64,000 bases of DNA, taken from assembly GCA_028023455.1 (NCBI GenBank), contig JAQFVV010000063.1:2661081-2725080 (forward strand), given 5' to 3'. Both the position numbers and the translations under genes were made by a program. The notes under the pieces were generated by a model. The model had not been told where the DNA came from and made no database searches. It saw only the letters and a program-made list of their open reading frames with translations. Shown here piece by piece: positions 1-15,932 of this stretch (positions are counted from its first letter, which is position 1; every line of letters starts with the position of its first letter). This DNA comes from Epiperipatus broadwayi (Eukaryota; Onychophora; Udeonychophora; Euonychophora; Peripatidae).

Positions 1-215
1 AACATCAGCATTTTTTCCAACTTTAAAAAAATGCAAGCATAAATTGAACTAAATAGAAGGCCAAATTTAAAAACAAGAAGAAAAAAAAAGTATGCAGAAA
101 AGATAAAGACTTATATACTGAAAGTTGTAATTTGTTTTTCATTTGTAAAAAAATCAATATATTACTAGATGTGACTCTGTAACTTTTTAGACTCAATAAA
201 GTTTTGCTTTGAAAC
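1..215 (+). mobile_element. LINE 3' end, copy 1 (partial)
   Basis: This is the 3' untranslated end of a LINE whose body lies left of the window. The end motif (AATAAAGTTTTGCTTTGAAAC, near 195-215) is almost the same as the end of the second LINE copy near 3290-3310. Both copies pass straight into a long AAT repeat. No coding sequence is visible here. The assignment rests on the shared end with copy 2, which does carry reverse transcriptase sequence. Confidence 0.6.
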
Positions 216-1030
<815 letters not shown>

Positions 1031-3307
1031 TAAAAAAAGAAGCCCATCCTTTTGTTATCAGAGATAAGGCCAATATCAATGGGTCCATTTCCCATAAAGA
1101 TTTTAGAAAAAGTAATTAAAGATAAAATAGAACCATTTATTTTGCCGATGATTTCTCCAGCTCAATTTGCAAAAAAATCTTCATCTACCACACAAGCTGC
1201 TATGTTATTTAAGGCTATTTTGACACCGGTTAGAGAAAAGAAAAGATATGGCCCGATTGTTGTACAGCTGGATATTGCTTCAGCTTTTGACAATATTGAT
1301 ATATCTATACTGTTGAGTTTATTGAATGACCCTGAAATGCCAAAGTCACATATATATGTTATAGTAAATTTACTCTTAAATCGTGAGCTTCACATTACCC
1401 TAAATGGCAGAAATTCACCAGCTTTCACACCAACTAAATCACTTTCACAAGGGTTCCTACTTAGTGCCATCTTATTCATTTTATATATAAATCCCTTTCT
1501 TGTTAGACTACAACAGGCATTTGAGGGAATGGAGATCCTGGGAACAGGTCAAAAATTGACCTGCATTGCATACATGGATGATATTACAGTTTTCCTGACA
1601 TCAAAAAAGCAGATACCAAAACTACAGATGATTTTAAAAGCATACTCAAAGAAATTCAAACTAGGTTTCAATCCAGAAAAAACAGAAGCATGGACCATAT
1701 TCACAGGAAGGCCATGTACATCCATTTTCCAGGCAAAGCCAGGCTCATTCCTTGGGTTTCCATCCATCTGGGGACTACTAGCATGAGATGTCATTTGCAG
1801 AACAAATTGAAAAATGAAATCCAGAAAATAGCAGACTCTTTAGCCAATACCTATATGTCAGTATATTCTAAGGTTCAATTAATTAACAGTTGATAATGAC
1901 TAGGATAGTATTACTTTATGCCAGTGGTTGCTTTTTCAAAGGCTTTTATATCTAAAATTAAGACCATTTGCAATCAGCTACTATGGTCAAGGAAAATCGT
2001 GGCAATATCAATGGCAAAACTATGTCAACCACTGAATAAAAATGGTTTGGGGTTACATGATATTGGTATTTTTGACAAACAGAAAATGAGGAACAATATA
2101 ATTGATATTGTTAAACAATTTCCAAAAATTAAGTAGCTCATAGAAGTCATTCCAACTGATAAACCACCACCAAAAAAATTATCATATTTTGAACAATTAA
2201 TATATCATTGTAAAACAGAATCAAAAACCCAGAGCAATTTATTAATAAGTAAAAATACTTGGAAATTTATGAACTAATAAATGAAGATAATAACACAATT
2301 GCTTTGGAACCGATACTGGGAATTAATAATAAACAACTGGTTAAAAGATATAAACGATGGGTCTTAGAACCAAAGCTTTTCAATTTTCTGATAAAACTTA
2401 ACTTATGTGCATTACCTACCACATATTTTCTTTGCCATAAAAAATTGTATACATCAATTGATCCCTTTTTTGGGTTATGCCATCGAGCTGAGAATACCCT
2501 CTCACATCTGATATATCACTGTGAGGGACTTAGGCAGATTAGAAATCTGATAACTAGCAATTACAGGAAGTCTAATGTAACAATGCATCAATTAATTTCT
2601 GCATTTAGAGAGGGGATTAACACCAAGTATCAGGGCAGCAACCTTTGTGCTATATGCTTACTAATGTACTAGATGCACCTTCCTAATTGGTAACAATTCT
2701 AGGAGGCATCCGGCTACTTTTTTAAATAAACTTGAAATGATACAGAAAAGGGATAAGACACTCACCAGACTTGATATTCATGCAGCAACCTGGTCATTAC
2801 TTAAGATGAGATCAATGTTATAGTCACAAAAATGATAAAACTCTAAGGAACCGGTATAGTGGTTTTTTTTTTTTTTTTTGGTTTTTTTTTTTTTTTTAGG
2901 ACAACACCAGTTTGAACATTGTAAGTTGAGAAAATTAAACATTATAGATGGATGGTGCTTTGTTATATGTATGATATTCATTTTTGTTGATGGCTTACTC
3001 AATTTATCTACTAGAGAATTATGCTTTACTAAAAAAAAAAACAAATGGCTTCCAGACCCACCCTACCTTAATTGAATGAGGATATAATCATTTTGTAGTA
3101 TCATTTGAAACAATTGAGATTGAATCCAACACTGGAATCATTTCATTCAAGTGCCATCCCATTCTAATCCATTAATGGACAATTGAATTAAGTGGAGAAC
3201 TGTACTTGTAGTAATAATTGTAACATTTGTTTCTTGATGTACTCAATTTTCTTGTTCTTTTTACTGATGTAACCACTTTTCTTAAGTACAAATAAAGTTT
3301 GCTTTGA
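1031..3307 (+). mobile_element. L1/Tx1-like LINE, copy 2, 5'-incomplete
   Basis: Non-LTR retrotransposon with the C-terminal half of the RT protein (1052-2672), then about 630 bp of 3' region and an (AAC)n-(AAT)n tail. The 3' region contains T-rich runs near 2863-2897 and an AATAAA hexamer just before the tail. No endonuclease domain is visible on the plus strand upstream, so the copy is 5'-truncated or rearranged. The protein pattern (RT, then a GLGL motif, then a cysteine/histidine cluster) suits the L1/Tx1 group, some members of which are known to insert into microsatellites. The clade call is inference. Confidence 0.75.
1052..2672 (+). pseudogene. LINE reverse transcriptase pseudogene
   Basis: Remnant of the LINE protein that copies element RNA into DNA at the target site. 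1052-1786 is open and holds, in order, the fingers motif RPISMGP, the palm motif VQLDIASAFDNID with the first catalytic Asp, SLSQGFLLSAILF, and the catalytic box YMDDITVF, then NPEKTEAW. The frame shifts near 1720-1790 and continues in another frame to 1893 (ends in YSKVQLINS), meets stops near 1891-1900, continues 1918-2136 with NKNGLGLHD typical of L1-like LINEs, then shifts again. 2259-2672 carries a cysteine/histidine pattern (LCHRAENTLSHLIYHC) like the LINE C-terminal zinc knuckle. At least two frameshifts and two in-frame stops show the copy is dead. Confidence 0.88.
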
Positions 3308-5245
<1,938 letters not shown>

Positions 5246-5481
5246 TATAAATTATTATAACTAACGGTGTGAAATTGAAATGGAAATAACTGTAATCCCC
5301 ATTGGCTCTGCTTAACTGACAGTCAACATTAATAAACAAGGAAAACAAATGGAATGATAGCATTCATTTCTTTAGCTCTGATTATATATAAGCCTAATTT
5401 ATTAACTATTGGTTAAGCATAGCCAATGGGAGTTGCAGTTACTTCAACTTCAATTTCATATCGTTAGCTATGATAATTTAT
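5246..5481. mobile_element. Foldback MITE-like palindrome
   Basis: Two arms of about 80 bp are imperfect inverted copies. The left arm runs from ATAAATTATTATAACTAACG through CCCATTGGCTCTGCTTAAC, and the right arm is its mirror (GTTAAGCATAGCCAATGGG to ATAATTTAT). The spacer is about 80 bp. No coding capacity. The family is unknown. Confidence 0.7.
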
Positions 5482-7204
5482 GGTTACGATAATTAAAAAC
5501 CTGATGTTTCATTTGGGATTTGGGGAAAACACTATTTTGACTTTTCAAATAGTTAAATTATGATTTCAGAGCATTTAGACTGTACAAAAATCAACATCAA
5601 AATGGTTTTACACTTTGATTTATAATAACATTAATAAACTAACCTTATATACAATCAGTGTTAAAAATATGGGAGGTATGGCTCCATCTATTTCATTGTT
5701 TATTGATGCTAATCTTTTACATTCTGACACTTATAGCTTTTTGGGTTTAAATCCATTTAACAACTTGGGTTTAAAGTTAAAAAAAATAACATTTTTCTTC
5801 AGCAACAAATCCCAACAAAGGAGCTATTAACCAAAAGACTGTTTTTTACGAGGCTCCTCATAGACATCTGAAGTCACTCTAACTCAGCCGATTCTTATGC
5901 TAAAAAATTCGTTCGATACGTTTTGAAGAGGTTTTTAAAAGTTCTGTACGATGGTGACCTCTTCCGACTTATTTTACAAGTAAAAAATAAAAAAAAACAC
6001 ATTTAAACCTAAACAAAGAAAGAACATTATTTGTGATTGGTTCTTAGCAAGCTCTCAGCCGAAAAAGACATTCTGATTGGCTGGAAAGAACAAAGAAACC
6101 GCCTGATCAAAGAAAATAAAGAAAAATGCTGAGATTTTCATTTCGAATCCAATTTTAAGTATTATAAAATTATATTTATGGAAATTAAAATTATTCTCAG
6201 AGAGAATAATAAAAAACAAAATTATTTTCGAAAAATATTGAAGATTTTAGTACAAATATTGAAGATGTAGTAAAAAGAAATATTTACTTTTCTATAATGT
6301 AAAAGTCGATCTTTTTGTTTATATTATAGCTTTTATGTTGCCGAAATTGAATATTTTAGAATAAATAAATAGCAATTTATTTTTGAAAGAACTTTCGTTC
6401 TCTTCATAACCTGAAAAATTAATAATATACTTTTTATAAACGTATCTGAGTTGAATTTAATATTATAGGCGAATATGTTTTAACAATAGGCTTTGTCTTC
6501 AGTTTGTGAGTTGGCCAATTAAAAGATTTGATTTTTACCTCATACAACCAATAATATAATTAGCGGTTAAAAGGTTAATGAAGAAAACTTATTTAGCCTT
6601 AGGTAGATTATCAATTAGTATTAGAGTTTCCTGGCAACATCAAAGGCAAAGGTTAACTCTGTTTACATGGATAAAATATCCTTATCTCTGTTTTTTATTA
6701 GAATAACAATCCATCATAAATATTTAATTCAACATATATATATATATTATTTATCAAAAATGTAAACAATACATGGACTAAACTGCTTCAAAAAAAGATA
6801 AAACATGTTCTTGATGAATTCTATAAATGTCATGTTTCACTCAAAAAGACTCAGAATTAAGATACCAATAGTTGAAAGCAACAATAACTACACTGATCTA
6901 TAAATAAATGATTAGCTTTATTGTTCAGGAATTCATAAGAAGCTCAAGTGCCACATATGATAGAATTGGATGATGATTCATGGACTTTATATTCTGGAAT
7001 CTATCACTGTGTTGCTGCACAAACCACACCGAACAATACTAAGTTATAACATGCAATTGCTATTTTAATTATAAAAGAGCCAAAGATTTTCTATAAATGA
7101 TAAGTGCAAAAATTGTTTTTATGTGCTAGACCATTACTTCAATACTTTAAATAATAGGAAAAAATGATACAGAATTGTCAAATAAATAAAGACACAAAAG
7201 CAAA
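5482..7204. other. AT-rich DNA with a less AT-rich patch
   Basis: No gene recognised. The stretch around 5840-6120 has more G+C and CpG than its surroundings and two ATTGG (inverted CCAAT) boxes about 40 bp apart (near 6037 and 6077). That may mark an old promoter or repeat, with no supporting exon. Confidence 0.35.
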
Positions 7205-7290
7205 AAAATAGGCGTGGCACCAGGATCGATCTTGGGATCTCCTGGTCAAAGTCAAACATTATACAAACTGTGATAAATAACAGATATGTG
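7205..7290 (-). mobile_element. tRNA-derived SINE head or tRNA pseudogene
   Basis: On the minus strand the sequence resembles a tRNA body: a box A-like stretch (ATCACAGTTTGTATAATG), an anticodon-loop-like TTTGACTTTGACC, then a box B-like AGATCGATCCT followed by GGTGCCACGCC and a T run that could end Pol III transcription. The 5' acceptor arm does not match the 3' arm, so this is not an intact tRNA gene. Confidence 0.55.
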
Positions 7291-9895
7291 AAGTGACATG
7301 AATTATATAATTTGATAAAATTGTAGTCTTTCAAATGACTGGACTACTCATGGTTAGATTATTTTTAAATCACACACACATATAAATACTTTAAATGGTC
7401 AAATATCAATCTTTAAAAATTTGTTCATAATGATGTCTTTTTTTTAAATTTAAAGTAATCAATCTAAAAAAGACTGGTTAGATGTATTAAATATTTTTTT
7501 TTATTTATATTTAGTTGTCTATTTCAATTTTGTTTTAGATTGATTATTTAAAATTTTACATACACATATTTATGAATTATTTCTCAAATCCCGATCTTTT
7601 AAATCTAAGTAGAAAGCATTCAATTTAAAGTTTTATGCAAACAAAAAAAGTATCATATAAAAATTTAATTTAATTGCTAATTGAGATACTGAAAAAAAAA
7701 TCATTGTGATTGGATTAAAGTTTGCATAAAAATTTTCTTTTATTCACAATCATCCAATGAAATTCAGTACTTTTTTTCCCAAATGATGTAAAGGTAGAAA
7801 TACTCAATTACAATGTAGCTTTGTTTCATTATTCCTGTAGTATTAAAAGTGTTTTTATTAAATTGTACTCTTTGATGCTGTTGTTATGAATTCATTTCTA
7901 TACTTAAGCTTAGGCTATGATAAAAAAAAAAAATACAGATGTGTTTGTGAATTAAGATTTATATTTTTTTCTTTTTGCTCATTCAGCTATCTTGTTTTTC
8001 TTGCAAATTTGAAAGAGGTGTTATAATTCAAAAATAATTAAGTATAAGTGATTTATTTGTATACGTTTAATATATATATATATATTTAGTCTGTCAACAG
8101 GAAGAACAACCCTTAGAAGATTTGGCAAGTCCCTATCTTTAGGCTCTACTAGGACTCTGTCAAGTACCATTTAATAGTCTTACCATTTTTAACCATATTT
8201 AATCGATTATAACAATTGTGATTAAGTAATACAGTTATTCTATCTGGATCCACTTTAACACTATTAAATATTTCTGAATAAGGTGTAACCAACCATAACA
8301 ATTGTGAGACTCATTTACCTTATTAACAGATTACATCCCCTTAATATCAAACAAATACAAAAGTATTTATTTATCCAATGGCATAAGAATACCCAGACAC
8401 TCCTCATTATTCAGTATCTACATACTCTCATAACTAACAATAATGATTAAATGAATATAACGAAACATCTATTATTATTGACTTTTAATTAACTAATGAA
8501 GGCCTTATACTATTATATTATTGTATGTTGAATGTGTTTTTTCTATAGGATTGTAATTAGCAATAATGATAATAATAATTTTATACTAAAGCGATCTCAG
8601 GATAATCATTGATTTTAATTAATTCTTCATACTACCCATAAAATATCAAGAGGGATTTTACTGAACTCTGTGGGTAGTGCATCAATCAATAAAAGACTTA
8701 TAACCTGAATTTATAATCAAAATTATACTACTATTTTTATTTATGTTCTCTAATACTTACTATTAAACTAATATTGCTATATAAATTGTAATTAGATTTG
8801 ATACTTTCAATAATAAGTAATTCATAATTTAATTCCTCATAAACAAGCATACTTTAATAATTTATAATATTATCAACAACTTATGTGATCAAGGCAGCTT
8901 GCAGCAAGTTAAAATCTTTTTAGAAGTGTGTTCTGAAATAAAGATTATATTGGTCTATTCTGGATTCATTTCGTATGGCAATCTTAAACAGTATACTTTG
9001 ATTTCAAGTGATGCAGTGACAATGGGCTCTCACAAAAGAAATGCAACATTTAATACTTATGTAACTGTCAAAACAACAACTTTAATCATATTATTTACAA
9101 AATATAATAAACATTTTAATAAGCAATTTGAAATATAATAATGGTAATAAGGTTATATAACCGCATAATGTAGTAACATTATAAACAATTACAAACTAAT
9201 TAATAATTTGTATATTTACATTAAACAAAAAATAAAATACCTTTCCCTAGAATAGAAGGCTGTTCTGATATTTACGTTTACATATTTTTGTTCTAGATAT
9301 CACAATTCACGTATTTCCATTAGATAATCATTTCTTCTTTGTTTCTTTCCCTTTACAGTTATTAATCCCTTATAAGTCAGGTTTCCAATTATAAAGACAA
9401 AATGGAAAATTAATTATTATTTTCTGGCTTTAATACAATACTCTTATTATAATACGGTGGAATGTCACCTTTTATTTTTTTTTTTTTTAGATTCCATCAT
9501 ATTCATCCTTTGATTTTTATTTATTTCTTACTTTTTTTTTCAAAAAATATTATTACGATAACTTTAAAATCATTAATTAGTTTTTGATCTCAAACTCCAT
9601 CTTCCTATAATTTTATTTTCAAAACTATATACTAAAATTTAACCAATTAAACTTTTATGCTGAATATTATTGAGTCTGAACCTTTATATCTTCCTGCAAT
9701 AAAGTTCATCTACAATTTACGAAATCCAGCTAAATGTTAATAGACCACTCTTTGGTGAATCTTAAATACAATACTTATCTTTGCTTTAGCCAACAACTTA
9801 ATTACGACCTTCATATTTTTAACTTATACTTGTTTATTATTCTTCCTATAACTATTTGCTTATCCAAATTACAAAATAAAATTACTTTATAATTC
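7291..9895. other. AT-rich DNA, nothing recognised
   Basis: No recognisable coding or RNA feature. Open frames such as the 79-codon one at 8899-9138 have no domain and look like chance. Confidence 0.55.
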
Positions 9896-11160
9896 CATAT
9901 CATTATCATCATCAACCATTATCAATCCACTGTATGATGAAGGTATTTCCAAATTCAATCCATCTTCTCTGATCTTTAGCTTCTCTTCTTCACATCACCC
10001 CTGCACACTTTCTTATTTCATCCATCTATCTCACATGTGGTCTCTTTCTGTATCTTTTACAATATCTTGGAACCCAGTTTAAGATTTTAATTGTCCATCT
10101 ATTATCATCTCTTATAGCAATATGGCCAGCCCAACTGCACTTCAGTCTTTTAATTTTTTTAATGAGGTCAGAAGAGAAAAATAATTTATTACCCATATAT
10201 TGTGATTTCGATCTCTTCTTGTTAATCCCAACATGCATCTCTCCATGCTTCTTTGAGTAGTCTGAAGTCTCTGTATTGTTCTTCTATTAAGTGTCCAAGT
10301 CTCAGATCCATAAGTAAGAACTGATAAAACACATTTATTAAAAACCTTTCTTTTCAAACATATAGGCATATTTTCGTTTAGTATCAAGTTATTTCTACCA
10401 AAAGCACTTCAACCAAGTTTAATTCTATGATTAATTTTATCCATTATGTTTCCATCTGTATTAATAATCTGAACAAGGTATTTGTAACTGTTAACTTCTT
10501 TTAACTCATCATAATCGATCTTTATTTTATATTTTGAGAAAATCCATTAAACATTACTTTAGTCTTTTAACATTTATCTTTAGTCCTATTTTTCTACTTT
10601 CATCTGATAACTCCTACAATATTTCCTGTAGCTCTAAAGCATTATTTGCAAAAACAACTACATCATCTGCAAAATCTAAATGACTTAAATAATTTCCATT
10701 TACTTTCACTCCTTTAGCTTTCCATTTTAATCCACAAAATACTTCTTGCAGCACTGCTGTAAAAAGTTTTGGTGATATGGAGTCACCCTATCTTGCACCC
10801 TTTTCAATATTGACTTTCCTACTATCATTATGTAATCTAATTGTTGCTGTTGAATTTTTATAAATATTCTTTAAAATATGACAATAACCTGGATCTATAC
10901 CTTGATGATCCAATGCTTTAATCACTGAAGAAATGTTTATAGAATCAAATGCCTTTTCAAAATCTATAAATCCAAAGCATAATGGCAACTCATATTCATT
11001 TGTCCTTTCTATAACTTCTCTCAATATCTGGATATGATCTACTGTACTAAAACCATTTTTAAATTCAGTTTGTTCTCTTGATTGGTGGAAATCCAATGTT
11101 CTCTGTAGACGAGTTGTAATTGTCTTGGTAAAAATTTTGTATAAAACTTATAAAAGGCTG
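9896..11160 (-). pseudogene. RTE-like LINE (endonuclease-RT type) remnant
   Basis: Minus-strand non-LTR reverse transcriptase of the type often annotated as craniofacial development protein 2-like. From 11096 down: QAGF-like start (REQTEFKNGFSTVDHIQ), the palm motif FGFIDFEKAFDSI, then after a stop GDSISPKLFTAVLQ, and the catalytic box as LDFADDVVVFANN near 10690-10650. The downstream thumb and C-terminal region (ETWTLNRRTIQRLQ, SWAGHIAIRDDNRW) runs to about 9970. A short ATC/GAT-rich tail (near 9900-9930) fits the simple-repeat ends of RTE elements. Stops and frameshifts separate all segments, so it is inactive. The 5' endonuclease is missing. Confidence 0.85.
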
Positions 11161-13604
11161 ATATAACTATATCAAATTGTTCTTCGTAAAACATAAGATC
11201 AAATTTAAAATATCATCATTTTTCCTTTTCAATATTATATGTTTAAATACAAACCCTTCCCTTATTCAGAACATATATATTGTTAATGACTTTTATATTA
11301 TATTTCATTAACTATGACAATAATCATATTTATTTATTTTAATTCTCTAACAATATTTGTGAACACACAAAAAATACCTTTTAAAATAATTAATGATCTA
11401 AATAATGAAATTAAATCAATTATTAATCTCATTATATTTGGGTCTATTCCCCTCCCCCCTTGTTGTTATAACCACTATGCTTTACATATAAAATTAACAT
11501 AAATACAATAATTATGTGCAAGTAATTTTTTTCTAAAATACAAGTTCCTAAAAAAAAATCTTGAACTTTTACTCCCTTTTGTTCTCCTTCAAAGATTATT
11601 ACAATTATAAAATTTGTACGACATTATGATTGACAATGTAGCATTTCTTTTTATTCTTTAGTAATTAAAGACGATCTGTGGCTTACCTTATCAATTCGGT
11701 TTAAAATGCTTTCTGCGCTAGTAATAATTTAGCATTCAACTGATTCCTTGCAAAATTTTGGCTAATATTATTATTAAGAAAAGCATTCCCATTTTTTTTT
11801 CATAATAGTATCTTTCACACATGTTTTGTACTTCTCAATGCATCAATGTTCATTCCATCTTTCCTTCAACAATTTATTATCCACACAGACTTATTCTTTA
11901 TTAAATATTTTCTAGGATGGTTTTACTTTTGTACACTTATTTTATACATTTCCTCCATTCCAGATGATAGATATTTTCATGCATGCTAGCAGTTAGCTAT
12001 CATTTTGTACACGTATGATTATAATTTTCATTTACCACATATATCACTCAGTAATATTTTATTTTCAAACTCTATATAAAAGTGATATTCCAACTAATAC
12101 TATTCCATGTTAATTATTTCTCCACTCAAAACTTCATTCAATCAGGCATTTAGATTTATCTTTAATTACAGTGTATAATTTTCCATTCATACTCCATTTT
12201 ATTCTTAGCTATTACTAATTTAATTCTATAGAGTTTTGAAAATGCATACTTAGCTCTGTCAAAAAAATTTACATTTTCTTTTATTTGTCCTTAGCTGGTA
12301 ACTTACCCATGTCCACTTATTTTGGTGAATCTGAAGTATGAATACTTCATTTAGTCTATCTATTAAATCAGGTCTAAATACAGCACTATCAATGTTTTCT
12401 CCAGTGAGTGTATTCCTTTATAATACATTGGAATGCTTGTAGGATTCATTTGTTATTATTTTCTCAATATAATGATTTCAAGAGATTTTCAAGAACTATT
12501 AATTGTTGATTTTCCTATAGAGATCAATTTAAATTATCTGATCATTTTAACAACAACTTTATAACATATATCCTTTAATTTATCACAGAGTTAAAATCCA
12601 TTATTTTTGTTTTTGTTGAAAAATAATACAATTTCAGGAATTTTAAAACAAACTTTTAAGATAAAACAAATCAAAACTAGTTACTTGTCTTTATGATCTA
12701 TACTTTCCTTAATTCATTCTTCCTCCAATTTTATTGAAACAATAATCTGTGTACAGTTTATTGGTTAATTCCCCCTTTCTTGCTTTCAAAACATTTACTA
12801 AGTTGCAAGTACATATACAGAATGCGTGTTTATAATGGCAGTCTACGGGGAAAAAATTAGCTGGTTCCTGTCGATGTAAAATATGCACATTGGTTTGCAA
12901 GCTCAAAGATTTTCTTGATTTTTTCATTGTAATGATGATTAAATACAGTATTTAAAAATAAAAGTTTTATATCACTAGAAAAAAAAATGCATATTTTCAC
13001 TGTTTAAAAAGTACAGAACAGCAAAAAAAAAGAGAAAGTGAAACTACATTTGAATTTAATAGTTTTTATATTTTTTCGCAGAAGGTTTTCATTGTAATGA
13101 AAAAAAAATCCATACTGAAGTGCATTTTTTAAAAATTTGTATTACATACATATTACTGTACATTTATGTTTATTACTTATGTGAAATTATTCAAATTAAA
13201 AAACAATGTTTAATTATAAATTATTTAATTGAACATAAAGACTTATTACTGTACTCCAGAGTAACCAAAGGCTTAATGTGTATTGTAAATAGTCAACTTT
13301 AGAAAAAAAAATTCAACTTATTTTTTTAAAAAAAAAAATCTAATTGTTATTTTTCTAAAACGTATCTAAGTTTATTTTTCTTACTGTATATTTTTAGTAA
13401 TGTAATAGTGTCCGCCCCCCCTGTTAGTGTAGAAAGATTATTCAATCGTTACACTTATTTTAAATCCAATCTGTTTTTCTTTTTAAACTTTTTTTTAAAA
13501 ATGTTTTTCTTTTGATTTGAAACCATTTGGGTGTATGTAATTAAGAAACAAGTTTGCGATGATATTTTAGTTATACTGTATTTATATATTGGAGTATTTC
13601 ATCA
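11161..13604. other. AT-rich DNA, nothing recognised
   Basis: No supported feature. A 72-codon minus-strand frame (12927-12709) has no domain I recognise. Confidence 0.5.
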
Positions 13605-13722
13605 TCTAATATAAGTGTTAAATGTTTTTAGAAAAATTAAACTTTATTTAAATAATCCAAGTACTGTATATTATATTTAAATAAAGTTTAATTTTTTTAA
13701 AGACATTCAACACTTATATATA
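13605..13722. repeat. Palindrome of SINE tail sequence
   Basis: The left arm (AAGTGTTAAATGTTTTTAG ... TTAAACTTTATTTAAATA) and the mirrored right arm (TATTTAAATAAAGTTTAA ... AACACTTATA) form a hairpin of about 110 bp. The left side resembles the tail of the SINE found head-to-head at 15.9-16.7 kb (pattern GGA-TATTT-CATCATCTA ... AAACTTTATTTAAA). It is read as a short inverted copy of that tail. Confidence 0.6.
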
Positions 13723-15932
13723 GAGAGAGAGATAAAGATTCATTAATTATTATTTTTTAAGTTTATACATTCTATAATCAAAATACTGTGTTTTATGAAT
13801 AAAATATTGTATGTGCTATATAATTACAGCAAAGTCATTATCTGTATACATATTACAATAATATACTTTTGCTTTTGGGTAAAATGAATTTAAAATATGT
13901 ATTCTCTGATGTCATCAGTGATGCAAAATTCAAGATGGCTGCCAAAAATTTTTTTTTTTTACTTTTTTCCCCATCGTTATAGTGAAAAATCGATTGTAAA
14001 GCGTAGTAGTGGGTACAAATTGATGATGATCGCTATTGCAAAATATTGCTAAGTAGCCAATTGCTAAGCGGGGTAAAGGTGTATTTGATTTATTTTTAAA
14101 AATGAAAATTTTCAGTTTTGAAATATTTTTCAATTAAAATATTATTTTTTAGAAACTGAATAAAATACAATTTACTTTCTTGTCTTAGATCATTTGGGAT
14201 TTATTTTATACAAATAAATTCAGTATTATTTTTTATGATTTTTAATCATGAAATTTGTGGAATAAATCTTAGTTATTAATTATTTAAACATGGTTTAATA
14301 TTTAACTAGAAACAAGGATTGCTTTTTATAATATTAAACGTGTACAGACAATCATTATCTATCGATATAATGCATATTTGTTTAGAAGATAAAATATGAA
14401 CACTATATTTTTAAATGATATCAACTGTATACTTATTTGTAGCTATAATAAATTTATAATCTTTTATGTACATTTGTAACCAACTAGCTTGCCCAGCATT
14501 TATATCCATTATATGACTTGAAATTGACTAAACCTAAATTCAAACCCAAGGATAATTAAAATAACAATTACTTTTCCTAGCTTAATAAGTACCTATCTTT
14601 TTGATTTAATCAAATTTAAAATTATACACCTCAAAATTTTCTTCCCAATTTGTTTTATGATGGGATGTACCAATAAAAAATGCACAATATGTATATTATT
14701 ATTATATTAACTTTATTTAAATAAAATTTTAACACTTAGAAATATGTTGTTAAAAAGAAATTCATATTTTTAGAATATATTAACAGATGTTGAGCGACTT
14801 TTTATTTATTGACTTATATTATAAAAAAAAAACTTTTAAACAGTTAAATGCCCCTTCCCCTTTAATAAATAAGTAAGATATTATTATTGAATTATTATTG
14901 ATTCAATTATTAAGAGAATTTTACTTTTTAAACTAATAGATTTTAATCTTGTTATTCAAATTGAGCTTTAGAAACGATTAAAATTTTGAGAAAGTTTTGT
15001 GGAGAATCTTGTAATTGTAGGAAAAGAGTCTAGTAAAAAAAGAATAATTATTGAATATAACTTTTAAATACAAAGAACAATTAAATTTTAAGTAACTAAT
15101 GAACACATTAGTGCAACGAAGATAGTGGATTCAAAAGTTAAAGATTTTTAGATCAGATCTCAACCTTTCATTTCTGGACTCAAAGACCACATGACTTGTT
15201 AAGCAACAAATCTTTTAATTAATTTTTTTTATGGTAAAAGATAACTTATATTTAAGCCAAAGAAATTTTAATATTCATTCTGTTTTGCAATATATTATAG
15301 ATAAAAAATGTATTTACAAGTAAAAAGCACAAGAGAGTTAAAACAAACACATAGTAATTAAAAATTTTTTTTAAAAATAGATGCATTCTCAGAAGTTCAT
15401 GTGGTAGAGTTCCAAACCAGGAAAATTTAGCTTTTGCATCTGTCCCTACATCTAAAGCTAAACCACACCTTTTAATATCCATCTATAAATACAGAAATCT
15501 ATAAATGATGGAGAAAAAAGTAATTTACTGATCTTCAATTAAGTATTCACCTGGCATTTGCAACAGATAAATGTTAGCATTTTTGTTAGAGGCTATATTC
15601 AATTTTTTTATTAATTAAATAAAGTTTTGAATTAATGCAATATAATCTTTTTAAGTTAGCTACACGGCCAATAGCGTTATGCTATTTCATGAATCTCTTT
15701 GATTTTAATTGAAGCTGATGAAACATTTACAATATATAAGATGGATATAATCTTCTATTATTATTTTTTGCAATTCTTTATTTGACATAAATTAAATTTG
15801 TGGTTTCAAAATTTTGTTATCACAAAATTTTTGTAACTGCAGATATCATAATGAACAGTTTTGATGCATCAATCACTTCGATAGCTTTTGTCAATAAAGT
15901 TGTAATATACAACTTGAGATCTTGAAAAGAAT
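13723..15932. other. AT-rich DNA, nothing firmly recognised
   Basis: The only non-random patch is 13905-14070, with TGATGTCATCA (CRE-like) and CAAGATGGCTGCC (matching the known YY1 core) in a slightly G+C-richer context. No adjacent exon is visible. Confidence 0.4.

Noticed and set aside
7640-7790. Apparent inverted repeat around CATTGTGATTGGAT
   Set aside because: On close reading the two sides do not align over more than about 10 bp.
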